A stretch of 64,000 nucleotides of DNA from Sinohyriopsis cumingii. Taxonomy: Eukaryota > Mollusca > Bivalvia > Unionida > Unionidae. The notes below the pieces were generated by a model that saw nothing but the letters and a program-made list of their open reading frames with translations, had not been told where the DNA came from and ran no database searches. Location of the stretch: positions 106,857,602 to 106,921,601 of the forward strand of contig CM068826.1 in the NCBI GenBank assembly GCA_028554795.2, written 5' to 3'. Positions within the stretch are counted from its first letter, which is position 1. Every line of letters starts with the position of its first letter. A program made the translations under genes and the position numbers. This document shows, piece by piece, positions 13,466 to 23,808 of this stretch.

Positions 13466-15070
13466 CTGAAAAATGTGAATTTACAAAATACTCCATGACG
13501 GACTTGACTCTCTACTCAATGAATTTTATTCTGCATATTTTCCATGGTGTATAAGGAAAATTTGATTTTCATGAGATGATAGAAAGGAACAGACAAAAAA
13601 AATTCTATAGCATGGATTCTAAAATATTTTCAGCAATTTTGAAGAATTTTTTTTATAATTTATTTTGCCTCTTTTTTTAATAAAGAAACCAGAGATCACA
13701 GATCACAACTTATCTGATAACAAAGTTTTTGACCATGGCCATGTCTTTTGTGTCAGATGTCGGATTGGAAAAGGTATCTCCTGCTAAGATAGAGTTTTCA
13801 TGAAAACTAGAGATAAGATTATAATATAACCACAAGTTCAGGCAGAAGAAGGTTAACATCAGTTTCTATGCAGCTACCAAACTGCTACATTTGACTGTCA
13901 CATTGGCACACTATTAAGGTGAAAATAAATTTTATAAATGACAGGTACATTGGAAAATCAATATGATACAATTTGGCATTCAAATGAAAATTTAACAATA
14001 TCAGTGCTCAAGATGACTTACTGCAAGAGAGTATAGTTGGGGGTGTGATATGGTTATGTATATCTATAACTTTTTGTAACTCCTTGTACATGATTTTATC
14101 TAATTTTTGTAATTTTTATTCATTGCTGTAAATTGTAGTAATTTTCTATTATCTTTAGTTAGATCTTGCCTATGTGACTAGGGTCTGTTTTAGGAATATT
14201 AAGAGCATAAAAATATATAGGACCTATAAATAGATGCCTACATATGTGGTGACAATTACTAATAACAGCCTTAATAATCAGACTTGTTGGTGATTTGGGG
14301 TTAATTTCTCATTGGCTGGTGAGGATTGAACGGTTCTGGAAGAATTAAGTACTTTTCCAATGGTTGGGTTAGGTCTCATTAATTGGCAATTTTAAAATAA
14401 ACTGAGCAGTAAGATCTGTCATGTGGGGTATGTTGTGAAAAATAGTTGCAATTGAAGGTGTTCATAAGGAGAGAACTGAGCAATCAGATTAATTCCCACT
14501 TTTACGTCATTCTTATTTCTTGTGTTCCTGTTGTAACATCAAGTATGCAAACATATTTTATGTTGTACTTAGATATTAATTGAGAGAAAAAGAGGAAAAA
14601 CATTTGTTTGGACTAATCAGTGGAAATAGAAAGTGCTCATTTATGGACTATAATATTCTTTGAACTAGTGGGAAATATTCAAAGGAGTTCTGGAAAACGC
14701 CATTTTGATGTCACGGTTCATTGCAGTTTTGAAATTTACACAGAACTTATTCTTTTGGATTCACTTTATAATAATGTAAGTTCCTCTCACATTTTAATTT
14801 GTAACTTTGATAACTAAATTATTTGTTAAGTTTTAAAAACATGCTGGTTTTGCTTCTTTGTTACTTTTGTAACAGATAGCTTCCATCAGTAACAAATGTA
14901 TGGACATTCCCAAGTAATTTTGTTATGATACTGATGATATTAACAGCAAGTCTTCAATATTCATGACAAAATATTTCCAAAAACATTTATTTTATACCAT
15001 TAAAGTTGAATTTTTCACAAGCTAATTTTAAATATTGCCAAGACAATTACAATTATGAACATTCTATCAC
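13466..15070. other. RGS intron 2 (part), no gene seen
   Basis: AT-rich DNA without a supportable gene. Confidence 0.4.
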
Positions 15071-15311
15071 TGCTCCAGTGGCTTAAGTAGATAGAGCATA
15101 TGCATCAAATGCAGGAGGTTATAGGTTCAATCCCCAGCTGAGTCATATAAAAGACTTATAAAAATGGTACAACCAGTTGCCTCACTTGGCACTCGGCATT
15201 ATGGGGTTAGTGTTAGGACTGGTCAGACTGGTGTCAGGATAATGTGACTGGTTGGGTCATGATGCTAAATGTTTTCGCATGATGCCCCAGTGTTAGACAT
15301 CACTATGATTG
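15071..15311 (+). mobile_element. tRNA-derived SINE, older copy
   Basis: An A-box-like start (AGTGGCTTAAGTAGATAGAGC) and the B box GGTTCAATCCCC are followed by a body shared with the better copy at 36903-37190 (blocks around GGTGTCAGGA and the ATGATGCC..AGTG phrase). Diverged from that copy at many positions. Confidence 0.7.
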
Positions 15312-17834
15312 GAGATGTTTAACTTTCTGGATGCCTTTTTAGTCTTGGAGACTATAAGCCTGAGGTCAGTAAAGCATTTTGCTCTTCTTATGGACTTCAT
15401 CACTCGATCATCCTGCCTGCCTCTTTTCCTGATGATGATGTAGCTAATAAGATGCATTTGCATTAGTCTGTCAGTTACATTCTTTGGGAGATTAGTGAGC
15501 TAACTGACTAGCTGTGACTTGATAGCAAACTCAACACCAGCTTCATGTCAGTCTTCTTAACTTTGGCCATGCCAGAAAAAGGTGTAGTCAGCTCCTACTT
15601 TGATGGGTTGTTCTTCCTCAACTAGGATAGTTTCACTCTAGGCCACTATCTGGATGCTGAATCTGGCCAGTTTCTACCAACCTGAGCTGATCTTCTCCAT
15701 GGTCAATCTGCTATGTACTGTCCATTAGTGTGCTCATATTCCAGGCACCAATGGTGAGTGGCATCACTTATGTCTTCTTGATAGGTTTTTGACTGCTTCA
15801 ATGGTATCCCCATCAGCTGTGGTATGCTGACCTGAGTTAAGGTGAAGCAGGCAATGTGTAGGGCACATATACTAGCACCTTCCTCATGCTATTTAAGTGA
15901 GAAGTGTGATCCTAAATTGGGCTGCTCAGTACATGTTTCATTACATGGGACCTTCAGCATAGTAATTTTTAAATCTCGTGCAAGACAGTCAATTATGCAT
16001 GAAGTTACGTATATTTAATTGTTTGTAAGGTATTTTTTACATTTTATTTCATTACATAATATTGTAATGTAACATTGTATGCTGGACTTAACCTCGTCCA
16101 AACCTGAGTTCATTTCTGCTTGACCCAATTGACTTGTTTTTAACAAAATTCTTTCATTTCATTTTATTCTCTGTGACTGCGAGCTTAATATCAGAATTAT
16201 TATTAATAAAAGAAGTAAATATGTTTATTTGGATCAGGGTTTTGGACTTTCCTAAGTGAATTTTACAAGGTATAGTTTTGATTTTGTAAACATCAGGATC
16301 ATTCTAGAAGGTTATTTTCCATTAGGTAATGTTTGTTTTCTCGAAAATGCTAATTCTGACCTGAGGTCAAGCAGAGAACTATATAATCTTGTGATTGTGA
16401 GGACCTTGTCATTCGTGCATTAACAGCTAGCACTTTCAAGTTGTATTATGTTGTGACCAGTTTGGGCTTAATTTTATTTTCTTCAAATCATTAAATTCAA
16501 GTGATTATTTTCTCTGGAAATACAAACGTTTTCTGATAAACTTCTTCGATAAAGACTTTCACAGGAATTTATACTGAATTCAAACCTTGTATTATATTAG
16601 TGTGATTCAACAAAAGACTATTTACACATCAGCAGTCCATAAGCTATAACAGACACATCATCACCTTTAGTTTTGGATCTCTCGGGGACTTGTACTGAAT
16701 TTTATTCAGGACTTTATATTATTAGGACTTGTGTCTGTAATTCTTGGATTATTCTTGGATTTAATTTGCAACACCTTAAATTCTTTTTTCTCATTTTCAC
16801 TTTGTATTCTAGGAAAATAAATTATTTGTTGAATTTTACCAAGCTTGTTGTCTTTCACTCTTTTCTGTTACTTATTTCAAGAGCATACACTCATAACAAT
16901 GATCATGCACTCACACAGCCTAGCAGCATCAATGCAATTTAAAAGAAGTCTTAAGTGAAAACACCATGTTGATTTGACCACCCATCTAGGAGAAGTAGCA
17001 ATAACAAGATGTGGCAGCCATATTGGATCTCTCAGAAAGCATGATTTTCATTAGGACAAACTAGACATATGAGTCTTTTAATGAAATGTCATTGTCAAGA
17101 TGACTATATGTTCAGCAGCCAATGCAACAAGATTCAAGATGTCATGGTGGCCACATCTGATGTCTAAAGGTCACCCTTGTATGACCAACTAGACCTTAGA
17201 ATAAATGTGTTTGTAAAGTTTCATGGCAATCTTCCCAGGAGTTATAAGGAGTAATGATAACAAACTTATGCTAACAGATTGACAAAGGATAACAAATACA
17301 TTGGATGACATGCCAAAGGATTAGCTCTTCTGGTCTATAACCAGTAGAGCTAAAAAGTCTCAACTCTACACACACAGAAAGTGAGTATATATCGTAACAG
17401 TGGTCTCAAATGCATGCAGTTAGCTACCATGATATATCACCCTTTTCCGGTCACATTTTAAAGCAAATATTTGACTAATAAGTAGATTATAAAGAAAGAA
17501 TAATTTTAGCAGATTTATAAGTTAGCCTTCGAATTAGTTTATGCTGTATAATGGTACTTGCATGGGATTATCACATGACATCCTGTGTTGAACACACTAC
17601 CAAGCTTCATCTATAGCACTGACACGGTCATAATTAAGTACTCAATCTTCATTCTCTTTCTCATGTAAACTGTTTGGGAATCACCCCAAAAAATGAATGT
17701 TAACCGAACTTTTCAAGAATCTTTTTAAAAAACTTGCAATGCAAAAATTTTAGAAAGAAAGGCAGAAAGTAATTTCATATTATTTTCAAGATTTACTTGA
17801 CAAAATGCATTTATAGCTTTAACTTCTTACCTAC
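15312..17834. other. RGS intron 2 (part) with decayed LINE fragment
   Basis: On the minus strand near 15705-15755 the bases read as IGAWNMSTLMDST before a stop. This is the usual opening of an apurinic-type endonuclease domain in non-LTR retrotransposons, so 15.35-15.9 kb is probably a decayed LINE. The stretch 16540-16910 resembles the first 190 bases of the window (dispersed repeat). No host exon seen before exon 2. Confidence 0.4.
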
Positions 17835-17907
17835 CTGAAAATGTTCCCTTTTTGGTTATTTGAATTCCATTGTTTCTACTCTGCATACGTGAAATAATTG
17901 TTTCCAT
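17835..17907 (-). CDS. R7-family RGS protein, exon 2 (start of DEP domain)
   Basis: A 73-nt minus-strand exon between TTTCAG and GTAGGT. It encodes METIISRMQSRNNGIQITKK and four further residues, ending in a split glycine codon completed by exon 3. The M-E-x-I-I-x-R-M-Q start of the DEP region matches R7 RGS proteins closely. The exon is about eight residues shorter than vertebrate counterparts before the FSG turn. The acceptor is intact even though a 16.8 kb Maverick element ends only 118 bp upstream of it in the intron. Confidence 0.9.
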
Positions 17908-18020
17908 CTGAAACAGAGTAAGTATATTTTATTAATTTTATATCAAACAAAAAGATAATGATCCATATTGACTTGAGTAACATGATACCAGTTTATTAAT
18001 TACTAGTGCTTGTAAAAATA

Positions 18021-18025
18021 CAGGA
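18021..18025. repeat. target site duplication of the Maverick element (left copy)
   Basis: CAGGA here and again at 34837-34841, directly outside the two TIR ends. Because the TIR starts with A, a 6-bp reading CAGGAA that shares that base is equally possible; Maverick/Polinton integrases normally make 6-bp duplications. Confidence 0.8.
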
Positions 18026-18338
18026 AGCAGCAGAGGGGGCGAACAGACCGAAACTATTTTCACAATAAACCCTTTCACGGAAACTTTTCCCGATAGAGGG
18101 CTTATTTCGACAAATAAACCCTTCTATTCAGAATACAGGACAAAAAAAAATGTCCTTGAGAAATGCTTCGCATTTCCGGAAATGCTTTGTATTTCCGCTG
18201 ATATAACGCGAGTTACTTCAATAAATCCGACTCGTATCCGACATAATTTCCACGGTGAGGTATCATCGAAAAATCAGGTGTAGTTTGCGCCCCCTCTGCT
18301 GCTCTACGAAATGAGTTTCCAAGAAAACATTTTTATGT
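18026..18338 (+). repeat. left terminal inverted repeat (313 bp)
   Basis: Matches the reverse complement of 34524-34836 with one difference seen by eye (18116). It contains two GAAATGC-type palindromes (18160-18176, 18178-18196) and an AGGACA-A7-TGTCCT hairpin (18137-18156). The terminal 16 bases AGCAGCAGAGGGGGCG recur inverted at 18288-18303, so 18026-18303 is itself bounded by short inverted ends. Confidence 0.95.
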
Positions 18339-18368
18339 TAACGGAATTAAATCATTGATAAATAAATA

Positions 18369-19688
18369 ATGGCAAATATCGGAGAAGCACTCACAACTAG
18401 ATTGGCACGACAACGACTAGCCGCGATTAAAAAATTTATTCCTGTCCGTGATTCCGTTAAAGAAAAATTAAAAGCAAGACAAGAAGCGCGAGTTGAGTTT
18501 GCAACATCTGCGGAGGAATTATTTAAGCCTATTACAGCAGCTACTGGTGAAGTTAAAACTGCAATTGTAGGAAAACCTGATCCTGCTGACCCTACCAAAA
18601 CAAAACGAGGGTTACTTCAAGCAATAGAAGAACTTAAACAGCAACAGGCAGATGAAGGTGCTGTAGTTGATCCAGGTGCCGCCGGAGTAGTGACAGTTGC
18701 TAAGGAAACATTTATTAATAAATTTACCGAAGATGGTATTACTGATATAAAAAATATTCCACTTACTAGCGTGGATGAGCTTAGGGAGTTTTCTGCTTGG
18801 ATTGTCTTAAATTATCCTAACCGGCAAGAATTTCTAAAACCAGGAGCTGCCTCGGGTATGACCCTGAATGATTGGAGGGATTATGTTTACAAAGTAAACC
18901 GAGGTATTTCTCGAATATCTAAAATTGATGATACCTATAATTTTATAAAAACTGGCGTAATTGGGGTTAATAAGGAACTAAGAGACCAACAAATGAAGGC
19001 AAGGGAAAGGGAAAGGCAGGCAAAAATACAGGAAATGGAAATGAAAAAGCAGGAAAGGGAGGAAGAAAAGAAGAAAAAAATACAGGAAAAAGAAATGAAA
19101 AAACAGTCAAAACTGCAGGAGAAGAGACCACCAGCTCTAAAAATAGACCCCGCAATGACACTGCCTGATCCAGTGCCTGAATTTTCATCGCGTGAACAAA
19201 TGGGGGCTAGTGCTCCCGATGATGATTTTACCACTCCTGTTTCGTCCATCCCCCCAAATATATCAGAAAAAAGAAAAAAATTAGAGGGGGAACTAGCCAA
19301 TTTAAATGATATATTAAGAGAATTAAACGATGAAATAGAAGAACAAAAAACATTGAAGGGTACTTCTGCTAAAATGGTTTTATCAGATAAAATAGCTCAG
19401 AAAAATGATGTAATTTCTGATATTAAAAGGGTACAAAAGGAAATAAGGAAAATAGGAAAAGGTTACACTGGTCGCGGATATAACAACCACATCTGTCCTG
19501 ACAATATCGTCAATGACGTATCACGGCTAGAAGTTCTCATCGGAGGAAAACGTGCCGGAAACAACTCTCCGGAAATTATAAATGAAGCCGCAGATATCTG
19601 TCAGAGACTATTTCAGCGTGGCATTATGGATATCGGCGTTTACCGGGGACTCATTGATGAACTCGCAGACGGTTACCACAGCGACTAG
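18369..19688 (+). CDS. conserved Maverick protein with central coiled coil, function unknown
   Basis: 439 residues starting at the ATG in AAATAAATAATGG just inside the left TIR. The N-terminal 190 residues are mixed and probably globular. Residues about 205-255 are a very highly charged K/E/R/Q/M stretch (repeats of KxxEMKKQ) predicted to be a long helix or coiled coil, with a second coiled coil near 298-355. The last 60 residues hold a compact block with L-x-V-L-I-G-G-K-x-A-G-N-N-S, then I-N-E-A..I and GIMDIGVYR. I recall a similar C-terminal block in unnamed proteins of other invertebrate Polintons (from memory, not searched). As first gene of the virion module it may be structural or scaffolding; this is inference. 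Confidence 0.75.
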   Translation: MANIGEALTTRLARQRLAAIKKFIPVRDSVKEKLKARQEARVEFATSAEELFKPITAATGEVKTAIVGKPDPADPTKTKRGLLQAIEELKQQQADEGAVVDPGAAGVVTVAKETFINKFTEDGITDIKNIPLTSVDELREFSAWIVLNYPNRQEFLKPGAASGMTLNDWRDYVYKVNRGISRISKIDDTYNFIKTGVIGVNKELRDQQMKARERERQAKIQEMEMKKQEREEEKKKKIQEKEMKKQSKLQEKRPPALKIDPAMTLPDPVPEFSSREQMGASAPDDDFTTPVSSIPPNISEKRKKLEGELANLNDILRELNDEIEEQKTLKGTSAKMVLSDKIAQKNDVISDIKRVQKEIRKIGKGYTGRGYNNHICPDNIVNDVSRLEVLIGGKRAGNNSPEIINEAADICQRLFQRGIMDIGVYRGLIDELADGYHSD

Positions 19689-19721
19689 TAAATTTAGTTA
19701 GAGAAACAATAATTAAATAAA

Positions 19722-20180
19722 ATGATACTACACGATTCTTTTCGCAGACCAAGAAGTGTCAGAGTAGTAAACTCACGATTACCAGTATACGAGGTTGTTT
19801 ACGGAGATGGAGTCGGTGATGTTGTTAGGGATTTAGTCACAAGAATCGCTCCGAAAGCTGGACCGTTAGTAAAACAATTCGCGATGAAAGCTGCTGATGT
19901 TGTCAAGGATAAAGCCATTGGCACTGTTGGTAGTCTTGCCGGAAAAGCATTTCAATCAATTAAGGATCGACTAGCACAGCTGATACAAAAAAAAACCCCA
20001 ATTAAGAGGCCCGCGCCAGTAAAACTACCATCCACTGAAGTTATGCCGGCAAATGTTAGTAGCGTAGTAAATAAGGCCGTAAATCAGAAATTAGCTGAGA
20101 TCGCAACAGCGGGAATTACCTCCAAAGCGTTGCAAGATAGTGTAACTGCTAATTTGATAGCTGGTAGTGGTTTCCGGTGA
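19722..20180 (+). CDS. small basic protein, candidate membrane-active minor virion protein
   Basis: 152 residues; the start is the ATG in AATTAAATAAAATGA. It lies 33 bases after the first gene and just before the capsid gene. After YEVVYGDGVGD comes a basic amphipathic stretch (residues about 33-90) rich in A, K, V and L, then a KKTPIKRPAPVK linker and a second helical region ending in a GSGFR tail. Position next to the major capsid gene and the basic/amphipathic composition resemble accessory virion proteins such as adenovirus pVI or pX, but I see no diagnostic motif. Function is inferred only from context. Confidence 0.65.
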   Translation: MILHDSFRRPRSVRVVNSRLPVYEVVYGDGVGDVVRDLVTRIAPKAGPLVKQFAMKAADVVKDKAIGTVGSLAGKAFQSIKDRLAQLIQKKTPIKRPAPVKLPSTEVMPANVSSVVNKAVNQKLAEIATAGITSKALQDSVTANLIAGSGFR

Positions 20181-20217
20181 CGATAACATTTTAATTAGAT
20201 CATCACGAATAATAATA

Positions 20218-21558
20218 ATGTTTGTGCGAAAATCCAATGATGCATTTGATATGTCCAAACCAGTACTTAAAGATGATTCTGTACGTGATTTTCAATATTA
20301 TTCTTATGAAGCACGTAATCCTAACCAACGGGGAAGAATTGAACTACAGGTCCAGGATACAAGCAGATACTTCTTGCCCGCTGAGGCCTTCATCGAAGTT
20401 GAAGGTAGGTTTTTAAAGAATGATAACACTAACTACGGAATCGGCGACCGAGTTGGATTTGTTAACAACGGCATCATGGCGTTATTTAAATCCGCTATTT
20501 ATATGATAGATGGAAAAGAAATTGAAACAATTCATGATAACGTCGATGTTGCCACAACAATTCTCGGGTTGGCGAGATACTCGGATGATTACACCAGATC
20601 AGCCGGACCATCAATGATGTTTGCAAAGGATGTAACCGACAGCCCCGAGAACAGGAATGTAACAATGAATGCTGGTGGTACCGAAGTTGCATCGATGAAC
20701 GAAAATTTTAATTTGGGTTTTGCAACACGTAGATCGATGTTAAGTGGAGATGAAGAGTTCTCAGGTGTGATTCCATTGTCTCACATCTTTGGATTCTGCA
20801 GAGATGTTCAAAAGGTTATATTCGGTGCCAAACACACAGTTATACTTGTGCGAAAACCTGATGATAATGACGCTATCTGGCGAGATGCTGCTGTTGCCGC
20901 TGGTCAGGTAATACTAACTAAACTGTGGTTGTGGATGCCAGTGTTGTCTCCGTCAATCACCGAAGAACAACGACTGTTGTCTTTTATGGACACGGGTGGT
21001 AAATCACTGCTATCCTGGAAAACAACAACCACAGACGTTATTCAGGGTGATCACGGCGGGTTGTTTACATGGCATATATCATCGCAACAAGGAGTATCAG
21101 CACCACGACATATTTTCATTGCATTTCAATACCGTGCTAGAATAAGTGACCAGACAAGAACTCCAATGGTATTTGATACACTTGGAGTTTCTGAAGTTTC
21201 GTTGAGAATAAATGGGCATCAGGAGCCATCTGAGGATATATTAATAGATTTCGAACATCATCGTGTCGCACGCGCGTATCATCGTCTGATGTCATTTATG
21301 GGGCGCGACCTTAATGTAGACACTGGCCTGCAAATATCACAGCGAGACTTTATGAGTTTATATCCGATTTATTACTTTTCGCTGGAACATCTTGATCTGG
21401 TTAAACAATCTGTTGTCGACCTGCATTTCCGAGCTCGTGTAGGTGCTCCTGCTGGTGGTTATAGAGCGATTGCTGTCATACTCTCCGATAAAGCAATGCT
21501 ACTTGAAGGTGTTGGCGGACGAATGAGAGTTATTGACGCTCCAGTAGAAAACATGTAA
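20218..21558 (+). CDS. MCP: probable major capsid protein (double jelly-roll type)
   Basis: 446 residues from the ATG in GAATAATAATAATGT; a longer reading would need a GTG start and is rejected. The protein is beta-rich without signal peptide or membrane segment. Landmarks include FQYYSYEARNPNQRGRIEL near the start, VNNGIMALFKSAIYMIDGKEI around residues 85-105, the IPLSHIFGFCRDVQKVIFG block near 185-205, and a C-terminal LYPIYYFSLE segment. The VNN-I-LF-I-Y-G-IE and PL-HIFGF patterns are those of a capsid-module protein family present in many invertebrate Mavericks (recalled, not searched). It is shorter than typical Polinton capsid proteins. The double jelly-roll fold is inferred from family and context. 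Confidence 0.72.
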   Translation: MFVRKSNDAFDMSKPVLKDDSVRDFQYYSYEARNPNQRGRIELQVQDTSRYFLPAEAFIEVEGRFLKNDNTNYGIGDRVGFVNNGIMALFKSAIYMIDGKEIETIHDNVDVATTILGLARYSDDYTRSAGPSMMFAKDVTDSPENRNVTMNAGGTEVASMNENFNLGFATRRSMLSGDEEFSGVIPLSHIFGFCRDVQKVIFGAKHTVILVRKPDDNDAIWRDAAVAAGQVILTKLWLWMPVLSPSITEEQRLLSFMDTGGKSLLSWKTTTTDVIQGDHGGLFTWHISSQQGVSAPRHIFIAFQYRARISDQTRTPMVFDTLGVSEVSLRINGHQEPSEDILIDFEHHRVARAYHRLMSFMGRDLNVDTGLQISQRDFMSLYPIYYFSLEHLDLVKQSVVDLHFRARVGAPAGGYRAIAVILSDKAMLLEGVGGRMRVIDAPVENM

Positions 21559-21583
21559 CAATTAGATTAGTTTCTGAAATATA

Positions 21584-22042
21584 ATGTCATACAGTCATGT
21601 TAATGTCACCTTGACTTCCGGTCAAACAAAGAAATTGCAATCGAAACACGCAAGCACGTGCGGGACATCAATAACGTTAAAACGAGATCAACTTGGTAGT
21701 GGTCCAAACAAATTGTCATTGACGGCCACTCAGCTTAAACATTTTAATAAGGCGTTAACAGCAAAAACCGGTATCCGCCTTGATTTCTCTGCTGCAGCTA
21801 TCAAGGACATGACTAAAACCGGTGGAATATTTCCCCTCATCCCAATACTAGCTGCTGCAATTCCAGGATTACTCGGCGCAGCGGCAAAAGCTGCAGCGTT
21901 AGGTACAGTTGGAACCGCAGCTGGAATGGCACTAAAGAAAGCAATCGGAAAGGGATACAAGAAAAAAAAGGGGAGATCCACTCGCGGATCAGGTCTAAGA
22001 CTACCAGGAACTCCACCATCATGGTATCCAAAAAAATTCTAA
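21584..22042 (+). CDS. pX-like core/membrane-associated protein
   Basis: 152 residues starting at ATATAATGTC. The N-terminal half has two copies of an L-x-x-x-Q/A-h-K-x-h-x-K-A pattern (LSLTATQLKHFNKAL, then GIRLDFSAAAIKDM). Then GGIFPLIPILAAAIPGLLG and an Ala/Gly-rich hydrophobic run to residue ~122, and a very basic GKGYKKKKGR tail with a GSGLRLPG motif. This layout, repeat then GG-hydrophobic then basic GSG-L tail, is typical of the small pX-like proteins found beside protease and capsid genes in Mavericks and adintoviruses. Such proteins probably bind packaged DNA or the particle's inner surface. Its last 22 bases overlap the protease gene. Confidence 0.75.
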   Translation: MSYSHVNVTLTSGQTKKLQSKHASTCGTSITLKRDQLGSGPNKLSLTATQLKHFNKALTAKTGIRLDFSAAAIKDMTKTGGIFPLIPILAAAIPGLLGAAAKAAALGTVGTAAGMALKKAIGKGYKKKKGRSTRGSGLRLPGTPPSWYPKKF

Positions 22043-22497
22043 CGCCGTTGAGCAATTTTGATTTACTCGATGCTGTTAAAAAATTGCGTATAAAACATTT
22101 CAGAGGAGTATTTATGCGAGATCAATTACCGACGCGGCCGAATAATCCAGAAACTGGCATTATCAATCTCGACAACAAAGATGGTCCGGGAACTCACTGG
22201 GTTGCTTACGCGATCGATCCACGTGGAATTATCTATTTCGATTCGTACGGTTTAGCACCGCCAACTGAGTTTCTCAGGTATGTCCGCGGAGTGCCTCGCA
22301 CTCTCAACAGCAGATTTTCTAAGAAATCCAAAGGATTTTCAATTCCAGTGTGGCAGTCGACGCTACCAACACAAACATTAATTGATCCGCCCATTTGTGG
22401 AAACGAGGTTTTAAATGTTCTTGATGCAATCTCAAGAAATCCAGCAACGTCTCCGCATCGAGTAGTGTATGAATATACCGCATCGAGAAATGCTTAG
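22021..22497 (+). CDS. PRO: adenain-like cysteine protease (maturation protease)
   Basis: 158 residues, C5/Ulp1 fold family. The catalytic set is visible in order: GTHWVAY gives His59, YFDSYG gives Asp74, WQS (Gln112) or TQT (Gln117) is the oxyanion glutamine, and PICGNEV gives Cys126. Spacing is close to adenovirus protease. The residues after the cysteine (CGNEVLNVL) differ from the common CG-Y/F-C pattern. Expected role: cleavage of capsid precursor proteins during particle maturation. It overlaps the pX-like gene by 22 nt and, unlike its neighbours, lacks the AT-rich leader, suggesting coupled expression. Its stop codon TAG lies inside a palindrome (22487-22503), so the last residues SRNA are palindrome-encoded. 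Confidence 0.9.
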   Translation: MVSKKILTPLSNFDLLDAVKKLRIKHFRGVFMRDQLPTRPNNPETGIINLDNKDGPGTHWVAYAIDPRGIIYFDSYGLAPPTEFLRYVRGVPRTLNSRFSKKSKGFSIPVWQSTLPTQTLIDPPICGNEVLNVLDAISRNPATSPHRVVYEYTASRNA

Positions 22498-22536
22498 CAT
22501 TTTCATGCTCGCATTTGAAAAACAGCAATAAGAATA

Positions 22537-23805
22537 ATGGTGGATATTTACGGAAGACCTTTCACAAGAAAAGTCAAACCTGGCACAGATGTTGATCTCT
22601 CAAAATATGCGACACGAGATGAAGTCGATAATCTTTTGAATATAGCTGGAGTTGACCCAGATGAAGTTGCTATTTTCCAAGACAAGCAAGGAAAACTAAG
22701 AACGAGCAACATTAAGTTCAATGACATAATTCGCAGAGTTCTTGGAGCTACCAAGGATAATTTCGTTGCATTTAGTGATGGCGGCCGGATCAAGGACTCG
22801 AACATATCAATCGCAAGCATCAAAGACAGTATTGATAAAGGTGTTGATAAATGTGTGAAAAAAACCGGCGACGTAATGACCGGCGAACTCAGCATGAATG
22901 GAAACAAAATAACCGTACTCAGAGATCCAGCCTCGAACGACGATGCAGCAAACAAACAATACGTCGACGCGCAGTACAAACTCGTTGTTGACCTAGTCAG
23001 CGACAGAGTAATAAAATCCGGCGACGTAATGACCGGCGGACTTGACATGAGCGGCAACAAAATAACCGCGTTAGCAAATCCCGAATCCGACCAGGATGCG
23101 TCAAACAAACAATACGTGGACATCGTCAACGGTAAACTAAATACGCTGCGTGCAGAGTATGATGTTCACGTGGGCGCGTTTACAAGACTTCGAAGAAACT
23201 TCTCAAAAACTGATGAGACCGTGGATAAGTTCTTTGGGGATCCTCCAGTCGTCGACACGAAACTTTCTGAAATCATACCAAATCTTACTAATAACGCCAA
23301 CGATATCAATAAGATTAATACCCGGTTAGGTGTAGTCAGAACGGAAAAAAGTTTTTCAGATCAAGTTCAGATAATAGAAAATAACATTAACACGATCAAA
23401 CAAACACAGCAGAATATAGTATCGGGTATTCCTGAGATCGTTAACAAAACCAGTCTGATTAAAGTCCCCACTGGAGTTACTTCCGGGCATATCACCAACA
23501 TCGTATTCACGGTATCATCGGGATTCGCAACATGGTCACGACAAAATAACAACACTATCAAATATACAGCAACAGCCACCGGTGTTTACAGGTTGTCTGT
23601 GTTTTCAGCCGCTAAATTTGAAATCTTCACAACATATCCTTGGAGACATTCCACCGATAAGTATTCCGGGGTTTGCACTGTAATACTAAACAGCGGAACC
23701 GAGGAAACATTTATGCTTGAAGCCGCCGACGATACTTTAACAGCAACATCTTACTGGTTTTGTTTGGAATTCGTCGCTGCAACGCCTCAATTGGTTACCG
23801 CGTAA
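22537..23805 (+). CDS. fibre/spike protein with phage tail-fibre-type stem repeats
   Basis: 422 residues; start in AAGAATAATGG. The N-terminal part (1-105) could anchor to the capsid. Residues 109-144 and 160-195 are two copies of a stem motif: K-x-G-D-V-M-T-G, then M-x-G-N-K-I-T, then P-x-S-x-x-D-A-x-N-K-Q-Y-V-D. This matches the collar/stem repeats of bacteriophage tail fibres, in which trimers form a beta-rich stem. The two copies are also very similar as DNA. A helical/coiled region (about 200-310) follows, then a beta-rich C-terminal head (320-422) with many S/T and aromatic residues, the likely receptor-binding part. Placement between protease and penton genes fits a vertex spike. Confidence 0.8.
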   Translation: MVDIYGRPFTRKVKPGTDVDLSKYATRDEVDNLLNIAGVDPDEVAIFQDKQGKLRTSNIKFNDIIRRVLGATKDNFVAFSDGGRIKDSNISIASIKDSIDKGVDKCVKKTGDVMTGELSMNGNKITVLRDPASNDDAANKQYVDAQYKLVVDLVSDRVIKSGDVMTGGLDMSGNKITALANPESDQDASNKQYVDIVNGKLNTLRAEYDVHVGAFTRLRRNFSKTDETVDKFFGDPPVVDTKLSEIIPNLTNNANDINKINTRLGVVRTEKSFSDQVQIIENNINTIKQTQQNIVSGIPEIVNKTSLIKVPTGVTSGHITNIVFTVSSGFATWSRQNNNTIKYTATATGVYRLSVFSAAKFEIFTTYPWRHSTDKYSGVCTVILNSGTEETFMLEAADDTLTATSYWFCLEFVAATPQLVTA

Positions 23806-23808
23806 TTA

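Noticed and set aside
18021-18026. Definite 6-bp target duplication
   Set aside because: Only CAGGA (5 bp) lies fully outside both TIR ends; the sixth base A is shared with the left TIR terminus, so 5 or 6 cannot be decided.
20167-20217. Upstream GTG start for the capsid protein
   Set aside because: Non-ATG start overlapping the previous gene; ATG at 20218 has the AT-rich leader.
22548-23129. 193-codon minus-strand ORF
   Set aside because: Shadow of the fibre gene; no domain, wrong codon character, and the fibre frame has clear repeats.
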